From Amycolatopsis coloradensis (GTDB lineage: Bacteria; Actinomycetota; Actinomycetes; Mycobacteriales; Pseudonocardiaceae), in the NCBI RefSeq assembly GCF_001953865.1, contig NZ_MQUQ01000002.1, forward strand, positions 297,057-361,056: a stretch of 64,000 nucleotides of DNA. Direction: 5' to 3'. Below, piece after piece: positions 7,737-16,081 of the stretch; within the stretch, counting starts at the first letter, position 1; every line of letters begins with the position of its first letter. The notes below the pieces were generated by a model. The model was not told where the DNA came from. It saw nothing but the letters and a program-made list of their open reading frames with translations, and ran no database searches. The position numbers and the translations under genes are program-made.

Positions 7737-8114
7737 GTGCTCGACGAAGGAACACCGCTGTTCGTGCAGATCGCCGAACAGATCGCCGACGACATCGCCG
7801 AGGGAAGCCTGGCCGAGGGGGAACGCGTGCCGTCAACCAACGAACTCGCCGCCTTCTACCGGATCAATCCGGCGACGGCGGCCAAGGGCATCAACGTGCT
7901 CGCCGACAACGGCCTGCTCGAGAAACGGCGCGGTATCGGCATGTTCGTCGCCGGCGGAGCGCGGGAGAAGCTGCTCACCGACCGGCGGAAACGATTCGCC
8001 GAGCAGTACCTCGAGCCGATGCTGGTCGAAGCGAGGCGCCTCGGTATCGACGACGAAACCCTGATCTCGCTCATCCGCGGGAACGGACACCAGAACGGAG
8101 GACCCGCCGCATGA
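7737..8114 (+). CDS. GntR family transcriptional regulator, YtrA subfamily
   Basis: This 125-residue protein has an N-terminal GntR winged helix (PLFVQIAEQIADDIAEGSLAEGERVPSTNELAAFYRINPATAAKGINVLADNGLLEKRRGIGMFV) and only a short helical C-terminal part. That short tail defines the YtrA subfamily, which characteristically represses an adjacent ABC transporter operon. The GTG start is preceded by GGAGG. The stop overlaps the ATPase gene as ATGA. The palindrome at 7661-7692 is the likely operator. Confidence 0.9.
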   Translation: MLDEGTPLFVQIAEQIADDIAEGSLAEGERVPSTNELAAFYRINPATAAKGINVLADNGLLEKRRGIGMFVAGGAREKLLTDRRKRFAEQYLEPMLVEARRLGIDDETLISLIRGNGHQNGGPAA

Positions 8115-8998
8115 CGCCGACCATTTCGACCACCGGCCTGACCCGGCGCTACGGCGACCACCTGGCACTCGGCGATGTCTCGGTCGACATCGAAGAAGGC
8201 AAGATCACCGGCTTGCTCGGCCGCAACGGCGCGGGCAAGAGCACCTTCCTGCGCATCGTCACCGCGCAGGAGTTCGCCAGCGCGGGCTCGGTCCGCGTGT
8301 TCGGCGAAAACCCGATGGAGAACGAGCGGGTGCTCCGGCGCATGGTGCTCGTCCGCGAGGACCAGCAGTTCCCGGACTTCAAGGTGCGGCACGCCCTCGC
8401 AGCGGCGTCCTGGTTCTACCCGAACTGGGACGCCGAACTGGCCGAAACCCTGCTCCGCGACTTCGACCTGCCGCTGAAGCGGCCGATCAAGAAGCTCTCG
8501 CGCGGGATGCGCTCGGCGTTGTCGATCACGCTCGGGCTGGCGGCGCGAGCGGAACTCACGCTGCTCGACGAGCCATACGCGGGCCTCGACGCCGTCGCGC
8601 GGCAACTGTTCTACGACCGGTTGCTCGACGACTATTCGAGAAACCCCCGCACGGTCCTGCTCTCGACGCACCTGATCGACGAAGTGGCCGATCTGCTGGA
8701 GCACGTCGTGATGATCGACAAGGGCCGCGTCGTCCTCGACGCGCCCGCCGACGAACTGCGCGGCACCGCCGCGACGGTCAGCGGACCGGCCACGGCGGTG
8801 GAAACCTTCGTCGCCGGACGCCGGGTACTGCACCGCCGCAAGATCGGTTCGCGGGCTTCGGTCACCGTCGCCGACGCGCTCGACGCGGCGGCGAAAGCAC
8901 GGGCACAGACCTTGCACTTGAAGCTGGAACCGTTGTCCCTGCAGCAATTGATGGTGCACACCTCCAACGGACAGACCGCAGAGGAGGCGTCCGCATGA
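8111..8998 (+). CDS. ABC transporter ATP-binding protein
   Basis: This 295-residue ATPase has Walker A GRNGAGKS (about residues 37-44), a signature helix variant LSRGMRSALSITLG, Walker B LTLLDEPYAGLD and the H-loop STHLID. The last 80 residues are a small accessory domain. The ABC signature is divergent (LSRGM rather than LSGGQ), as often seen in YtrB-like ATPases. It is coupled by ATGA overlaps to the GntR gene before it and the membrane subunit after it. It is probably an envelope-stress or peptide-antibiotic exporter; the substrate is unknown. Confidence 0.9.
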   Translation: MTPTISTTGLTRRYGDHLALGDVSVDIEEGKITGLLGRNGAGKSTFLRIVTAQEFASAGSVRVFGENPMENERVLRRMVLVREDQQFPDFKVRHALAAASWFYPNWDAELAETLLRDFDLPLKRPIKKLSRGMRSALSITLGLAARAELTLLDEPYAGLDAVARQLFYDRLLDDYSRNPRTVLLSTHLIDEVADLLEHVVMIDKGRVVLDAPADELRGTAATVSGPATAVETFVAGRRVLHRRKIGSRASVTVADALDAAAKARAQTLHLKLEPLSLQQLMVHTSNGQTAEEASA

Positions 8999-9681
8999 AC
9001 ACCCTGGTCACTGTCGCGCGTTATCACCTGGTGGACCGGCTCCAATACCTCGTCCTCCCGGTCGGCGTCACGCTCTTCGCGTTCCTGGTGAACGTCACCA
9101 TTTTCGCGACCCTGCAAGAAGAGCACGAGAACTACTCCGGCGGCTTGTTCACCCTTTTCGTGTTCATGCTCGTCTGCGGGGCCTTGAGCATGACGAAGTC
9201 GCTGCCGTTCGGGCTCGCGCTCGGCGTGTCGAGGAGGTCGTACTACCTGGGCACGATCCTGCTCGTCGCCGGGTTGTCCGCGCTGTACGCGGTGGGGATC
9301 GTGGTGTTCCAAGCGATCGAGGACGCGACCGGCGGCTGGGGGCTGAGTCTCAACTACTTCCGGGTGCCCTGGCTGCTCGACGGCCCCTGGTACCTGACCC
9401 TGCTCACGGCGTTCGTGTTCCTGACGCTGATGTTCGTCTACGGCATGTGGTACGGCCTGATCTACCGGCGTGCCGCGGTGCTGGGCGTCGTCCTGTTCGG
9501 CGCCGCGCAGGTCTTGGTGCTGCTGGGCATCGTGCTGGTGCTCACCTGGACCGCCTCCTGGCCGAAGATCGGCACCTTCTTCAGCACGCTGACCGTGGGC
9601 GGGCTGACCGGGGTGCTCGCGGTGCTGGTGGCCATCGCCGCCGTCGGCGGGTTCGCCACGATGCGGCGCGTCACAGTCTGA
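8995..9681 (+). CDS. ABC transporter membrane subunit
   Basis: The 228-residue protein has six predicted transmembrane helices (about residues 20-40, 49-66, 82-103, 133-157, 160-185 and 200-222) and no soluble domain. It starts inside the stop codon of the ATPase gene, so the two products very likely assemble into one transporter. There is little family-level sequence signature beyond the topology; the assignment rests on the operon. Confidence 0.8.
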   Translation: MNTLVTVARYHLVDRLQYLVLPVGVTLFAFLVNVTIFATLQEEHENYSGGLFTLFVFMLVCGALSMTKSLPFGLALGVSRRSYYLGTILLVAGLSALYAVGIVVFQAIEDATGGWGLSLNYFRVPWLLDGPWYLTLLTAFVFLTLMFVYGMWYGLIYRRAAVLGVVLFGAAQVLVLLGIVLVLTWTASWPKIGTFFSTLTVGGLTGVLAVLVAIAAVGGFATMRRVTV

Positions 9682-9708
9682 AGTCCTTCCACACCAAGGA
9701 GTTCTGTG

Positions 9709-10056
9709 ATGACGGTGGCTCATGTGGTGCTGTCGGCACTGCTGGTCGCGATCTTCGCCCCGCTGGGGGTGGCGAAGATCCTGCGGCGGCCGTCGCTGAT
9801 TTCCCGGACCGAGCGGCTCGGCTTCTCGGTCCGGCGGATCCAGGGGATCGGCGCGTGGGAGGTCGCGGGCGCCGCCGGACTGGTCGCAGGGCTGTTCTGG
9901 CGGCCGTTCGGCGCCGCCGCGGCGATCGGGCTGGTGGCGCTGCTGATCGGCGCGGCGATCTCGCACCGGCGGGCGGGCGACGGGATCAAGGAAGTCGTCC
10001 CGTCGGTCTGGTTCGCGCTGGTCTCGGCGGCCGCAGCCGTCCTCGCGATCGCGTGA
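9709..10056 (+). CDS. DoxX-like membrane protein
   Basis: This protein of about 115 residues has four hydrophobic helices and the DoxX_2-type opening (LLVAIFAPLGVAKILRRP), with RIQGIGAWEVAGAAGLVAG in the middle. DoxX-like proteins are small membrane proteins of uncertain, possibly redox-related, function. ATG 9709 has AAGGAG seven bases upstream, whereas GTG 9706 is too close to it. The gene follows the ABC operon after 27 bp and is probably co-transcribed. It converges on the next gene with a gap of only 21 bp. Confidence 0.78.
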   Translation: MTVAHVVLSALLVAIFAPLGVAKILRRPSLISRTERLGFSVRRIQGIGAWEVAGAAGLVAGLFWRPFGAAAAIGLVALLIGAAISHRRAGDGIKEVVPSVWFALVSAAAAVLAIA

Positions 10057-10077
10057 TCAGACGACGGACACCCGTGA

Positions 10078-11262
10078 TCACGCGAGTACCGCCTCGCGGG
10101 CCCTGTCCCGGATGCGTCCGACCACAGTGGACCGTCGCCAGGCGTGCGTGACCTCGACCAGCCACGCCGCTTCGGTGGCGATGTCGGGTTCGTCGAGGTA
10201 GGTCGCCGGAACGTCGTCGGGGACGTACCGGCGGCCTGCCTCGGAGGCGACGAGGGCGGCGGCCAGCGCGGCGGCCTCGATCGTCGCGGGAACGCGGGCT
10301 TCGGGGATTTTCGCCCTGCGTGCCTCGGCTTCCGCGACCGGCGGGATGTCCGGATCGAAGTACGGGCGCAGCGCGAGATGGCCGTCCCGGATCTCGATGA
10401 CCCGGCGGTACAAGGCGAACTCGACACCGCCCGGCATACCGGGGCCCGGGTCCAGCGCGATTCCCGGGACGGCTTCGCGCATCGCGGTCCACAACGGCTC
10501 GATGCGGCGGTAGGTCCGGTAGGTGCCGAGCAGGCGAAAGGGGGTCGCCAGCGCCGGGCCCCACACGCTGAGCGTCGCGCCAGCCCCGGCGAGGCCGACA
10601 CTCAGCGCCGCCAGGATCGACGAGAGCGTGTCCTCACCGGCGTCGACCTCGCCGGTGGTGGCGAGGATGTAGATGTCGTCGACGTCCCAGAAGGTCCAGC
10701 CCAGCGCGGCGACCCCGCCGCCGACGAGCAGCCAGAGCCCGGTGCGAAGCGGACCGGGATCGGCATGGCGCGCGAAACGGGCGAAGACGATCGAAAAGGT
10801 CAACAGACTGACCAGACCGTACGCGAGGAACACGACGTTGTACGCGACGAACCAGCCGAGCCCGCCGGGACCGGCGGCGGTGTGTTCGCCGACGCGGTAG
10901 CTGCCGGAGAGCAGGAAGAGCGCGATCTCGGCGGCCACCACGGTCCAGGAAAGCACCACGTGCCAGCCGATCCGCTTGCCCTCCCCCAGCTTCAGCGAAT
11001 GTGAGAACGCGACCGCGAAGGCCATCGCGCCGATCTTGAGCAAGTCGGCCGCGAGGTTCAGGAGACTGCCGATGGGCTCTTCGATGCCGACGGCGTTCTC
11101 CATGGCCGGGGTGAGCAGCATGATGCCGCCCGCGATGCACATCCCGAACGCGCTGAGCAACCACATCCGCCGCAACGGCTGGGTATGGCGGGCCTGGATC
11201 AGCTTGTACCCGAAGCCCGCGAAGGCCACCACGCAGCAGAAGTACGCGATGGTCTCCGTCAC
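10078..11262 (-). CDS. MAB_1171c-type polytopic membrane protein
   Basis: This 394-residue protein has about seven transmembrane helices in the first 235 residues and a cytosolic C-terminal half (FRLLGTYRTYRRIEPLWTAMREAVPGI onward) typical of the MAB_1171c putative transporter family. No transport substrate is known. Its GTG start overlaps the ImmA/IrrE peptidase stop as GTGA. This gene, the peptidase and an XRE regulator form a conserved three-gene unit seen in streptomycetes and relatives. The long ORF reaching 11799 is an out-of-frame run through the peptidase gene and was trimmed. Confidence 0.75.
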   Translation of the reverse strand: MTETIAYFCCVVAFAGFGYKLIQARHTQPLRRMWLLSAFGMCIAGGIMLLTPAMENAVGIEEPIGSLLNLAADLLKIGAMAFAVAFSHSLKLGEGKRIGWHVVLSWTVVAAEIALFLLSGSYRVGEHTAAGPGGLGWFVAYNVVFLAYGLVSLLTFSIVFARFARHADPGPLRTGLWLLVGGGVAALGWTFWDVDDIYILATTGEVDAGEDTLSSILAALSVGLAGAGATLSVWGPALATPFRLLGTYRTYRRIEPLWTAMREAVPGIALDPGPGMPGGVEFALYRRVIEIRDGHLALRPYFDPDIPPVAEAEARRAKIPEARVPATIEAAALAAALVASEAGRRYVPDDVPATYLDEPDIATEAAWLVEVTHAWRRSTVVGRIRDRAREAVLA

Positions 11263-11822
11263 GGCAGGCGCCGCTTCCGGCTGCCGAACAGGTTGTCGAC
11301 CCTGGCCATCCCCCCGGCGAGGTCGCTCCCGCTCTCGTCGGTGTGCGCCGCTCCGCGCACCGACGTCCTGGCGACGCGCTGCGCGAGGAGGCTGGCGAGC
11401 AGTTCGGCCTCCTGCTCCTCGACGGCGCTGTAGCCAGTGCGGCCGAGAACACGGCGGACGAGTTCGGGCGACAGGTTCGGCATGAGGGTCTTGCTGGCGG
11501 CGGCGTCGAGCGCGATGCCGTCGGCGCCCGCGTCCGAACCGACGTGGCCGCACAGCAGATGGCCGACCTCGTGCAGGAGGATGTGCCGCCGGTGCAGGGC
11601 GGTCGTGTTGGCCGGGTAGAGGATGTAGTCCGCGCGTTCGGTGCTCATCAAGAGCCCGCACGGACCGCTGGCGGGGACGTCGACCCGCATCAGCTCGATC
11701 GGACGGCCGCGTCCGGCCGCGAGTTCGGCGGTGAAGGCCTCGGCGTCGAAGGGCTCGGGCAGGGACACGCCGTCGGCGAGATTCCGGCAGCGTCGCCACA
11801 ACTCCTTACGGCCGCGGTCCAC
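11259..11822 (-). CDS. ImmA/IrrE family metallo-endopeptidase-like protein
   Basis: The 187-residue protein carries a zinc protease motif, HEVGH at about residues 84-88 (in ILLHEVGHLLCGH), followed by a helical C-terminal part with Glu residues that may supply the third ligand. ImmA/IrrE peptidases cleave partner XRE repressors in response to signals. The XRE gene sits immediately upstream with a 1-bp gap, and a membrane protein gene immediately downstream. The GTG start has GGGAGG upstream. Whether it cleaves the adjacent XRE protein is inference. Confidence 0.8.
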   Translation of the reverse strand: MDRGRKELWRRCRNLADGVSLPEPFDAEAFTAELAAGRGRPIELMRVDVPASGPCGLLMSTERADYILYPANTTALHRRHILLHEVGHLLCGHVGSDAGADGIALDAAASKTLMPNLSPELVRRVLGRTGYSAVEEQEAELLASLLAQRVARTSVRGAAHTDESGSDLAGGMARVDNLFGSRKRRLP

Positions 11823-11823
11823 C

Positions 11824-12264
11824 TCACGCCTCCCTCTTCGGGCCGCCCCGTCCGGATTCCCTGCGGGCGATCGCGTCGATCATGTCGCTGATGGTGTCGA
11901 GTCCGTCGGGCGAAAGCGTTACAGCGCGCAGTGCCACATCGCGGACGCCGGCGTCGCGGAGTGCGCCGAGGAGCGCCAGTTCCTCGCCGATCTTGGCGCT
12001 CTGCTCGTCGTCGAAGAAGTACGCCGGCGAAACGCCGAAGAACTGGGCGAGCGCCTCGAGATGGCGTTTCGTCGGGTTGTCGCGGCGCCCCGTGCGCAGC
12101 TGCCAGAGGTAGGTCGTCGAGAAACTCTCGCCGGTGGCCTCACGGCAGGCCTTGGCGACCTCCTCGTGGCTGTACGGCTCACGATCGGGTCTCAGCACGA
12201 TCTGGAACAGCTTGTCGATCTTTTCGGCGAGCGTCGTCTTGCCGGGCTCGGTCGCGGCCACCAT
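11824..12264 (-). CDS. XRE family helix-turn-helix regulator
   Basis: This 146-residue protein has an N-terminal lambda-repressor-like domain (LAEKIDKLFQIVLRP....SHEEVAKACREATGESFSTTYLWQLRTGRRDNPTKRHLEALAQFFGVSPAYFFDD). A helical segment that may dimerise follows. Streptomycete relatives control development-associated genes, but nothing here proves that. It is the first gene of the XRE-peptidase-membrane protein operon and probably autoregulates. Only about 70 bp separate it from the mutM stop, so its promoter must lie there or in the mutM end. Confidence 0.85.
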   Translation of the reverse strand: MVAATEPGKTTLAEKIDKLFQIVLRPDREPYSHEEVAKACREATGESFSTTYLWQLRTGRRDNPTKRHLEALAQFFGVSPAYFFDDEQSAKIGEELALLGALRDAGVRDVALRAVTLSPDGLDTISDMIDAIARRESGRGGPKREA

Positions 12265-12332
12265 CCCACTCCCTACATGTCGTGCCCGTTCATGCTAGTT
12301 GACGCGGTACCCGCATTCATACACGACAGTTT

Positions 12333-13193
12333 TCACCTCACGCGAGGGCGAGGCTGGCATCGCGGACAGGAGAACGACGAACGGTTCATGAAGGGATCAC
12401 GACGGATGGCCGTCCCGCATCGGCCGCAGGGCAGGCCCTCCTGGCCGTAGGCGTCGAGTGACCGGTCGAAGTACCCGGACTCGCCGTTGATGTTGACGTA
12501 GAGCGCGTCGAACGACGTCCCGCCCGCGACGAGCGCGGCGGCCATCACCTCGGTGGCGGCGGTGAGCACGGCCCGGCCCTGGGCCGCGGTGAGTTTGTCG
12601 GTCGGGCGGGCCCAATGGAGCTTGGACCGCCAAAGGGCCTCGTCGGCGTAGATGTTGCCGATGCCGGAGACGAGGGTCTGGTCGAGCAGGGCACGTTTGA
12701 TCTCGGTCCGCCTCGATCGCAGCGCGCGGACGGCCTGGCCGAGGTCGAAGCGCGGGTCCATCGGATCACGGGCGATATGCGCGATGGTGCTGGGCAGCGC
12801 CGTCCCGTCGACCTCGGTGAGTTCCGCGAGCGCGAGACCTCCGAAGGTCCGCTGGTCCACGAAGCGCAGCTCCGGCCCGTTGTCAGCGAAGCGGAATCGC
12901 ACGCGAAGGTGCTTCTCGTCGGGCGTCTCTTGGGGCTGGACGAGCATCTGGCCGCTCATGCCGAGGTGGGCCAGCATGGCCTGACCGTCCGACAGATCCA
13001 GCCACAGATACTTGCCGCGACGGCGCGCGGCGGTGATCTTGGTGCCGGAGAGCCGTCCGCCGAAGTCCTCCGCCCCGAGTTCGTGGCGGCGGATCGCACG
13101 GGCGTGGCGGACTTCGACCTCGGAGATCGTGCGGCCGGAGACATGCGCCTCCAGCCCGGCACGGACCACCTCGACCTCGGGGAGTTCGGGCAT
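12333..13193 (-). CDS. mutM: Formamidopyrimidine-DNA glycosylase
   Basis: This 286-residue Fpg protein excises oxidised purines such as 8-oxoguanine and nicks the abasic site. The N-terminal [10 protein letters not shown] contains the catalytic Pro2 and Glu3. The conserved helix-two-turn-helix region ([15 protein letters not shown]) and the C-terminal zinc finger (CGRCG...FSCPRCQ) are complete. It lies 26 bp behind rnc in the rpmF-rnc-mutM order typical of actinobacteria and is probably read in the same transcript. Confidence 0.96.
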   Translation of the reverse strand: MPELPEVEVVRAGLEAHVSGRTISEVEVRHARAIRRHELGAEDFGGRLSGTKITAARRRGKYLWLDLSDGQAMLAHLGMSGQMLVQPQETPDEKHLRVRFRFADNGPELRFVDQRTFGGLALAELTEVDGTALPSTIAHIARDPMDPRFDLGQAVRALRSRRTEIKRALLDQTLVSGIGNIYADEALWRSKLHWARPTDKLTAAQGRAVLTAATEVMAAALVAGGTSFDALYVNINGESGYFDRSLDAYGQEGLPCGRCGTAIRRDPFMNRSSFSCPRCQPRPRVR

Positions 13194-13219
13194 GAAACCG
13201 ATTCTCCCACTGGCCTCGG

Positions 13220-13966
13220 TCAGGTCGTTTTCGGCGGCTGTTCGACGTCGAGTTCGGCGGAAAGCTGTCGCCAGGCCGTCTCGGCGGCCTTCTGCTCGGC
13301 TTCCTTCTTGGTCGTCCCCGAGCCGTAGCCGAGTTCACGCCCGCCGACGAGCACGGTGGCGCTGAACTCCTTGCGGTGATCGGGGCCGGTGTCCTCGACC
13401 TTGTACTCGGGCACGCCGAGCCCTGCCGACGCGGTCAGCTCCTGGAGACTGGTCTTCCAGTCAAGACCGGCACCGCGCAGCGGCGCTTCGGCGAGCAGGT
13501 CGTCGAACAGGTGGTGCACGAGCTTGCGCGCGATGTCGATGCCGTGCTGCTGATACGCGGCGCCGATGACGGCTTCGAGCCCGTCGGCGAGGATGCTCGC
13601 CTTGTCCCGACCGCCGGTGAGCTCTTCGCCCTTGCCCAGCAACAGGTGCGTACCCAGCCCGCCTTCGCCGAGGCCGCGGGCGACCCTGGCCAGCGCGTGC
13701 ATGTTGACCACGCTGGCACGGAGCTTCGCGAGCTGACCTTCGGCCAGGTCGGGATGCGTGTTGTAGAGGTGGTCGGTGACGACCAGACCCAGCACCGCGT
13801 CCCCGAGGAACTCCAAACGCTCGTTCGGCGGCAACCCACCGTTCTCATAGGCATAAGAACGGTGGGTCAGCGACAGCGTCAGCAGCTCGGGTTCGATGGT
13901 GATCCCGAGCGCTTCGAGCAGTGGTGCGGGGTCAGCGGGTGGTCCACCGGCCGACTTACCCCCCAT
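13220..13966 (-). CDS. rnc: Ribonuclease III
   Basis: This 248-residue enzyme processes double-stranded RNA, including rRNA precursors. The RNase III signature [20 protein letters not shown] (about residues 48-67) and the second acidic metal site ([16 protein letters not shown]) are intact. A C-terminal double-stranded RNA binding domain ([33 protein letters not shown]) completes it. It starts 15 bp after rpmF and is followed by mutM. Confidence 0.96.
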   Translation of the reverse strand: MGGKSAGGPPADPAPLLEALGITIEPELLTLSLTHRSYAYENGGLPPNERLEFLGDAVLGLVVTDHLYNTHPDLAEGQLAKLRASVVNMHALARVARGLGEGGLGTHLLLGKGEELTGGRDKASILADGLEAVIGAAYQQHGIDIARKLVHHLFDDLLAEAPLRGAGLDWKTSLQELTASAGLGVPEYKVEDTGPDHRKEFSATVLVGGRELGYGSGTTKKEAEQKAAETAWRQLSAELDVEQPPKTT

Positions 13967-13981
13967 GTCGTCAGCTGCCGA

Positions 13982-14164
13982 TCAGGCGGGCTCGACGACC
14001 TGGCGACCGTTGTGCTGGCCGCAGGCCGGGCACGCGATGTGCTGGAGCTTCGGCTGCTTGCAGGCGCGGTTGGAGCAGGGCACCAGCTGAACCGGAGCCG
14101 CCTTCCACTGGCTGCGGCGCGCGCGGGTGTTGGATCGCGACATCTTCCGCTTCGGGACGGCCAC
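13982..14164 (-). CDS. rpmF: 50S ribosomal protein L32
   Basis: The 60-residue protein begins AVPKRKMSRSNTRARRSQWKA, as in all bacterial L32 proteins. It carries a zinc ribbon (CSNRAC and CPAC), so it is the C+ form used when zinc is available. The start is GTG, with AAGGAG eight bases upstream. It sits between yceD and rnc, the standard actinobacterial arrangement. Confidence 0.96.
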   Translation of the reverse strand: MAVPKRKMSRSNTRARRSQWKAAPVQLVPCSNRACKQPKLQHIACPACGQHNGRQVVEPA

Positions 14165-14236
14165 GAGTAGATCTCCTTCAGACGGTCTGCCCGCGGTCGC
14201 GAGCGAACTTGCTTCTCCGGAACGAGCTGGTGCTCG

Positions 14237-14854
14237 TCAGGCTTGCTTTCCGGGGCCATCAGCCTGGTCATCGGCCGTTTCGTCACCGAAACGATCGACC
14301 AGTGCGGCCCACCGAGGATCTATCTTCTCATGCCCGTGCCCGGGCTCGAGATCGGCCCACTTGACGCCGCATTCGATGCACAGACCCTGGCAGTCCTCGG
14401 TGCACAACGGGGCCAGTGGCAGCGCGAGCACCACCGCGTCCCGGACCATCGGCTCGAGGTCGATCCGGTCGTCCACCAGACGGGGGATCTCGTCCTCGTC
14501 GGTGGTCTCCTCGGTCGCGGAGCCGGGGTAGGCGAAAAGCTCGGTCAGGTCGACCTCGACGTCCTCGGTGATCGGGTCGAGGCACCGCGAACAGTGCCCC
14601 GTCGCGACCGCGGACGCCGTGCCGCTGACGAGGACGCCCTCGACGACGGACTCGAGGATCAGGTCGAGTTCCAGGCTGGAACCGGCGTCGATGGTGATGA
14701 CGTCGGGCACACCGAGCGCGGACTCGACGGGGATGGCACGTTGGACGGCCTTGCTCAGGCCGGCGTGACGGCCGAGCTCGCGGGTGTCGAGCACCCAGGG
14801 GCTTCGGTCGTCCAGTTGCGCAGGCCTGGCCTGCGGCGACTTGTTCTCAGACAT
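14237..14854 (-). CDS. yceD: YceD family (DUF177) protein
   Basis: This 205-residue DUF177 protein has the typical sequence GVLVSGTASAVATGHCSRCLDPITEDVEVDLTELF, the CxxC pair, and a second Cys pair near the end (CTEDCQGLCIECG). In bacteria and plants this family is linked to 23S rRNA accumulation and ribosome assembly. It precedes rpmF by about 70 bp, as usual. The C-terminal acidic tail is longer than in E. coli. Confidence 0.9.
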   Translation of the reverse strand: MSENKSPQARPAQLDDRSPWVLDTRELGRHAGLSKAVQRAIPVESALGVPDVITIDAGSSLELDLILESVVEGVLVSGTASAVATGHCSRCLDPITEDVEVDLTELFAYPGSATEETTDEDEIPRLVDDRIDLEPMVRDAVVLALPLAPLCTEDCQGLCIECGVKWADLEPGHGHEKIDPRWAALVDRFGDETADDQADGPGKQA

Positions 14855-15235
14855 CGGATACCAGGGTACGCAGGTGCCGCCAGCGGTTTACGGCTGGTAG
14901 GAGGCAAGGCCCTCGTTGGTGGTGAGGGCGGTCAGGCGAGGTCCGTGAAGGACTCCTCGATGGACCTAGAGTCCTGCGCCGGAGGTTCATACGTCCAGCG
15001 GGAGCCCGGATCAAACCCCGAACTCGCGTGCTCAGAGCCGTATCTCACGTGCTCAGGGGCGTATCTCGCGTGTTTGGAGACCGCACACGCGAGTTACGTC
15101 TCCAAGCACGCGAGTTACGTCTCCAAGCACGTGAGTTCGGCGAACGAGGTCGCCGTGCGGTGCCCAGGTGGCATGACCTTGATCAACGGAGGATCGGGGA
15201 CGTTGAGCGTCCTCACCCGTCGTCAACGGACCGGG
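14855..15235. repeat. Intergenic region with a phased inverted array of 21-bp-spaced octamers and a hairpin element
   Basis: This 381-bp gap has no gene. Three copies of CTC(G/A)CGTG start at 15023, 15044 and 15065. They are followed in inverted orientation by CACGCGAG, CACGCGAG and CACGTGAG at 15086, 15107 and 15128. All six are spaced by exactly 21 bp, which is two helical turns. At 15181-15201 a sequence beginning GATCAACGGAGGAT forms GGGGAC/GTCCTC pairing and recurs at 37323. A run resembling common actinomycete hairpins (GTGAAGGACTCCT) lies near 14945. The region lies downstream of sepIVA and upstream of yceD. Confidence 0.8.
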
Positions 15236-15961
15236 TCAGGCTTGGTAGTCGTACAGCGACGTCCGGCTGTTGCCCGGCAGGTTGACCGGGGACCGCAGAT
15301 GGTTGCGCCCGGAGTCGACCGTCCGCAGCGTGGTCGCCAGCAGTTCGGAGAACTCGGCCAGCTTGCCGTCGACGTAGGCGTCGCAGTCACTTCGCTGCTT
15401 GTCGGCCTCGACGTGCGCCTCGTCGACGATGCGGGCCGCCTCGCCGTGGGCGGCCTGGACGACTTCGGTCTGCGAGACGAGCCGGGCCTGTTCGACGCGG
15501 CCGTCCTCGATGGCGCGTTCGTAGGCGTCGCGGCCCGCCTGGATCATCCGTTCCGACTCGGCCCGCGAGCGGTCGGTGAGGTTCTGGAACTCGGCCTGGC
15601 CGGAGGCGACCATCCGCTCGGCCTCGCCGTGCGCGTCGCTCATCATCTGCTCGGCGCGGGCGCGGGCGTCGGCGAGGATGCGCTCGGCCTCGGCCTGCGC
15701 GTCGGCGACCGTGCGGTCCGCCTCGGCGTTGGCCGTCGAGACGGTCTCCGCCGCCTCGGTGCGCGCGGTCTGGATCAGCTGATCGCGCTTGTCGAGGACG
15801 TCCTGTGCGTCGTCCACCTCGCCCGGCAGGGCGTCGCGGATGTCGTCGAGCAGCTCGAGGGTGTCCCCGCGCGGTACGACGCAACTGGAGGTCATCGGCA
15901 CGCCGCGGGCTTCCTCCACGATGGTGACGAGCTCGTCGAGCGCCTCGAAAACCCGGTACAC
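15236..15961 (-). CDS. sepIVA: DivIVA-domain coiled-coil septation protein (SepIVA-like)
   Basis: This protein of about 241 residues starts YRVFEALDELVTIVEEARGVPMT, the DivIVA-like N-terminal segment. A long alanine/glutamate-rich coiled coil built of EA..I...A repeats (about residues 65-190) follows. The mycobacterial homologue beside yceD-rpmF-rnc is SepIVA, a septation and envelope-growth factor. That synteny and the coiled coil support the call. The GTG at 15961 is preceded by GGGAG; the longer ORF to 15991 is rejected. The tail ends NSRTSLYDYQA. Confidence 0.82.
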   Translation of the reverse strand: MYRVFEALDELVTIVEEARGVPMTSSCVVPRGDTLELLDDIRDALPGEVDDAQDVLDKRDQLIQTARTEAAETVSTANAEADRTVADAQAEAERILADARARAEQMMSDAHGEAERMVASGQAEFQNLTDRSRAESERMIQAGRDAYERAIEDGRVEQARLVSQTEVVQAAHGEAARIVDEAHVEADKQRSDCDAYVDGKLAEFSELLATTLRTVDSGRNHLRSPVNLPGNSRTSLYDYQA

Positions 15962-16037
15962 GGCCCACTCCCTACCTACAGCGATCCCCACATTCCCTGG
16001 GCTCAGTTTGCCCTCATCACCGGCGGAAGGGGTGAAA

Positions 16038-16076
16038 GCGCGCGGTGCCGGGCGTGTCCCGCACGGTACCGCGCGC
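16038..16076 (-). terminator. GC-rich hairpin, probable terminator
   Basis: Arms 16038-16050 and 16064-16076 (13 bp with one G-T pair) enclose a 13-nt loop just past the stop of the anti-sigma-like gene at 16082. There is no T-tract. Confidence 0.65.
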
Positions 16077-16081
16077 CATGA

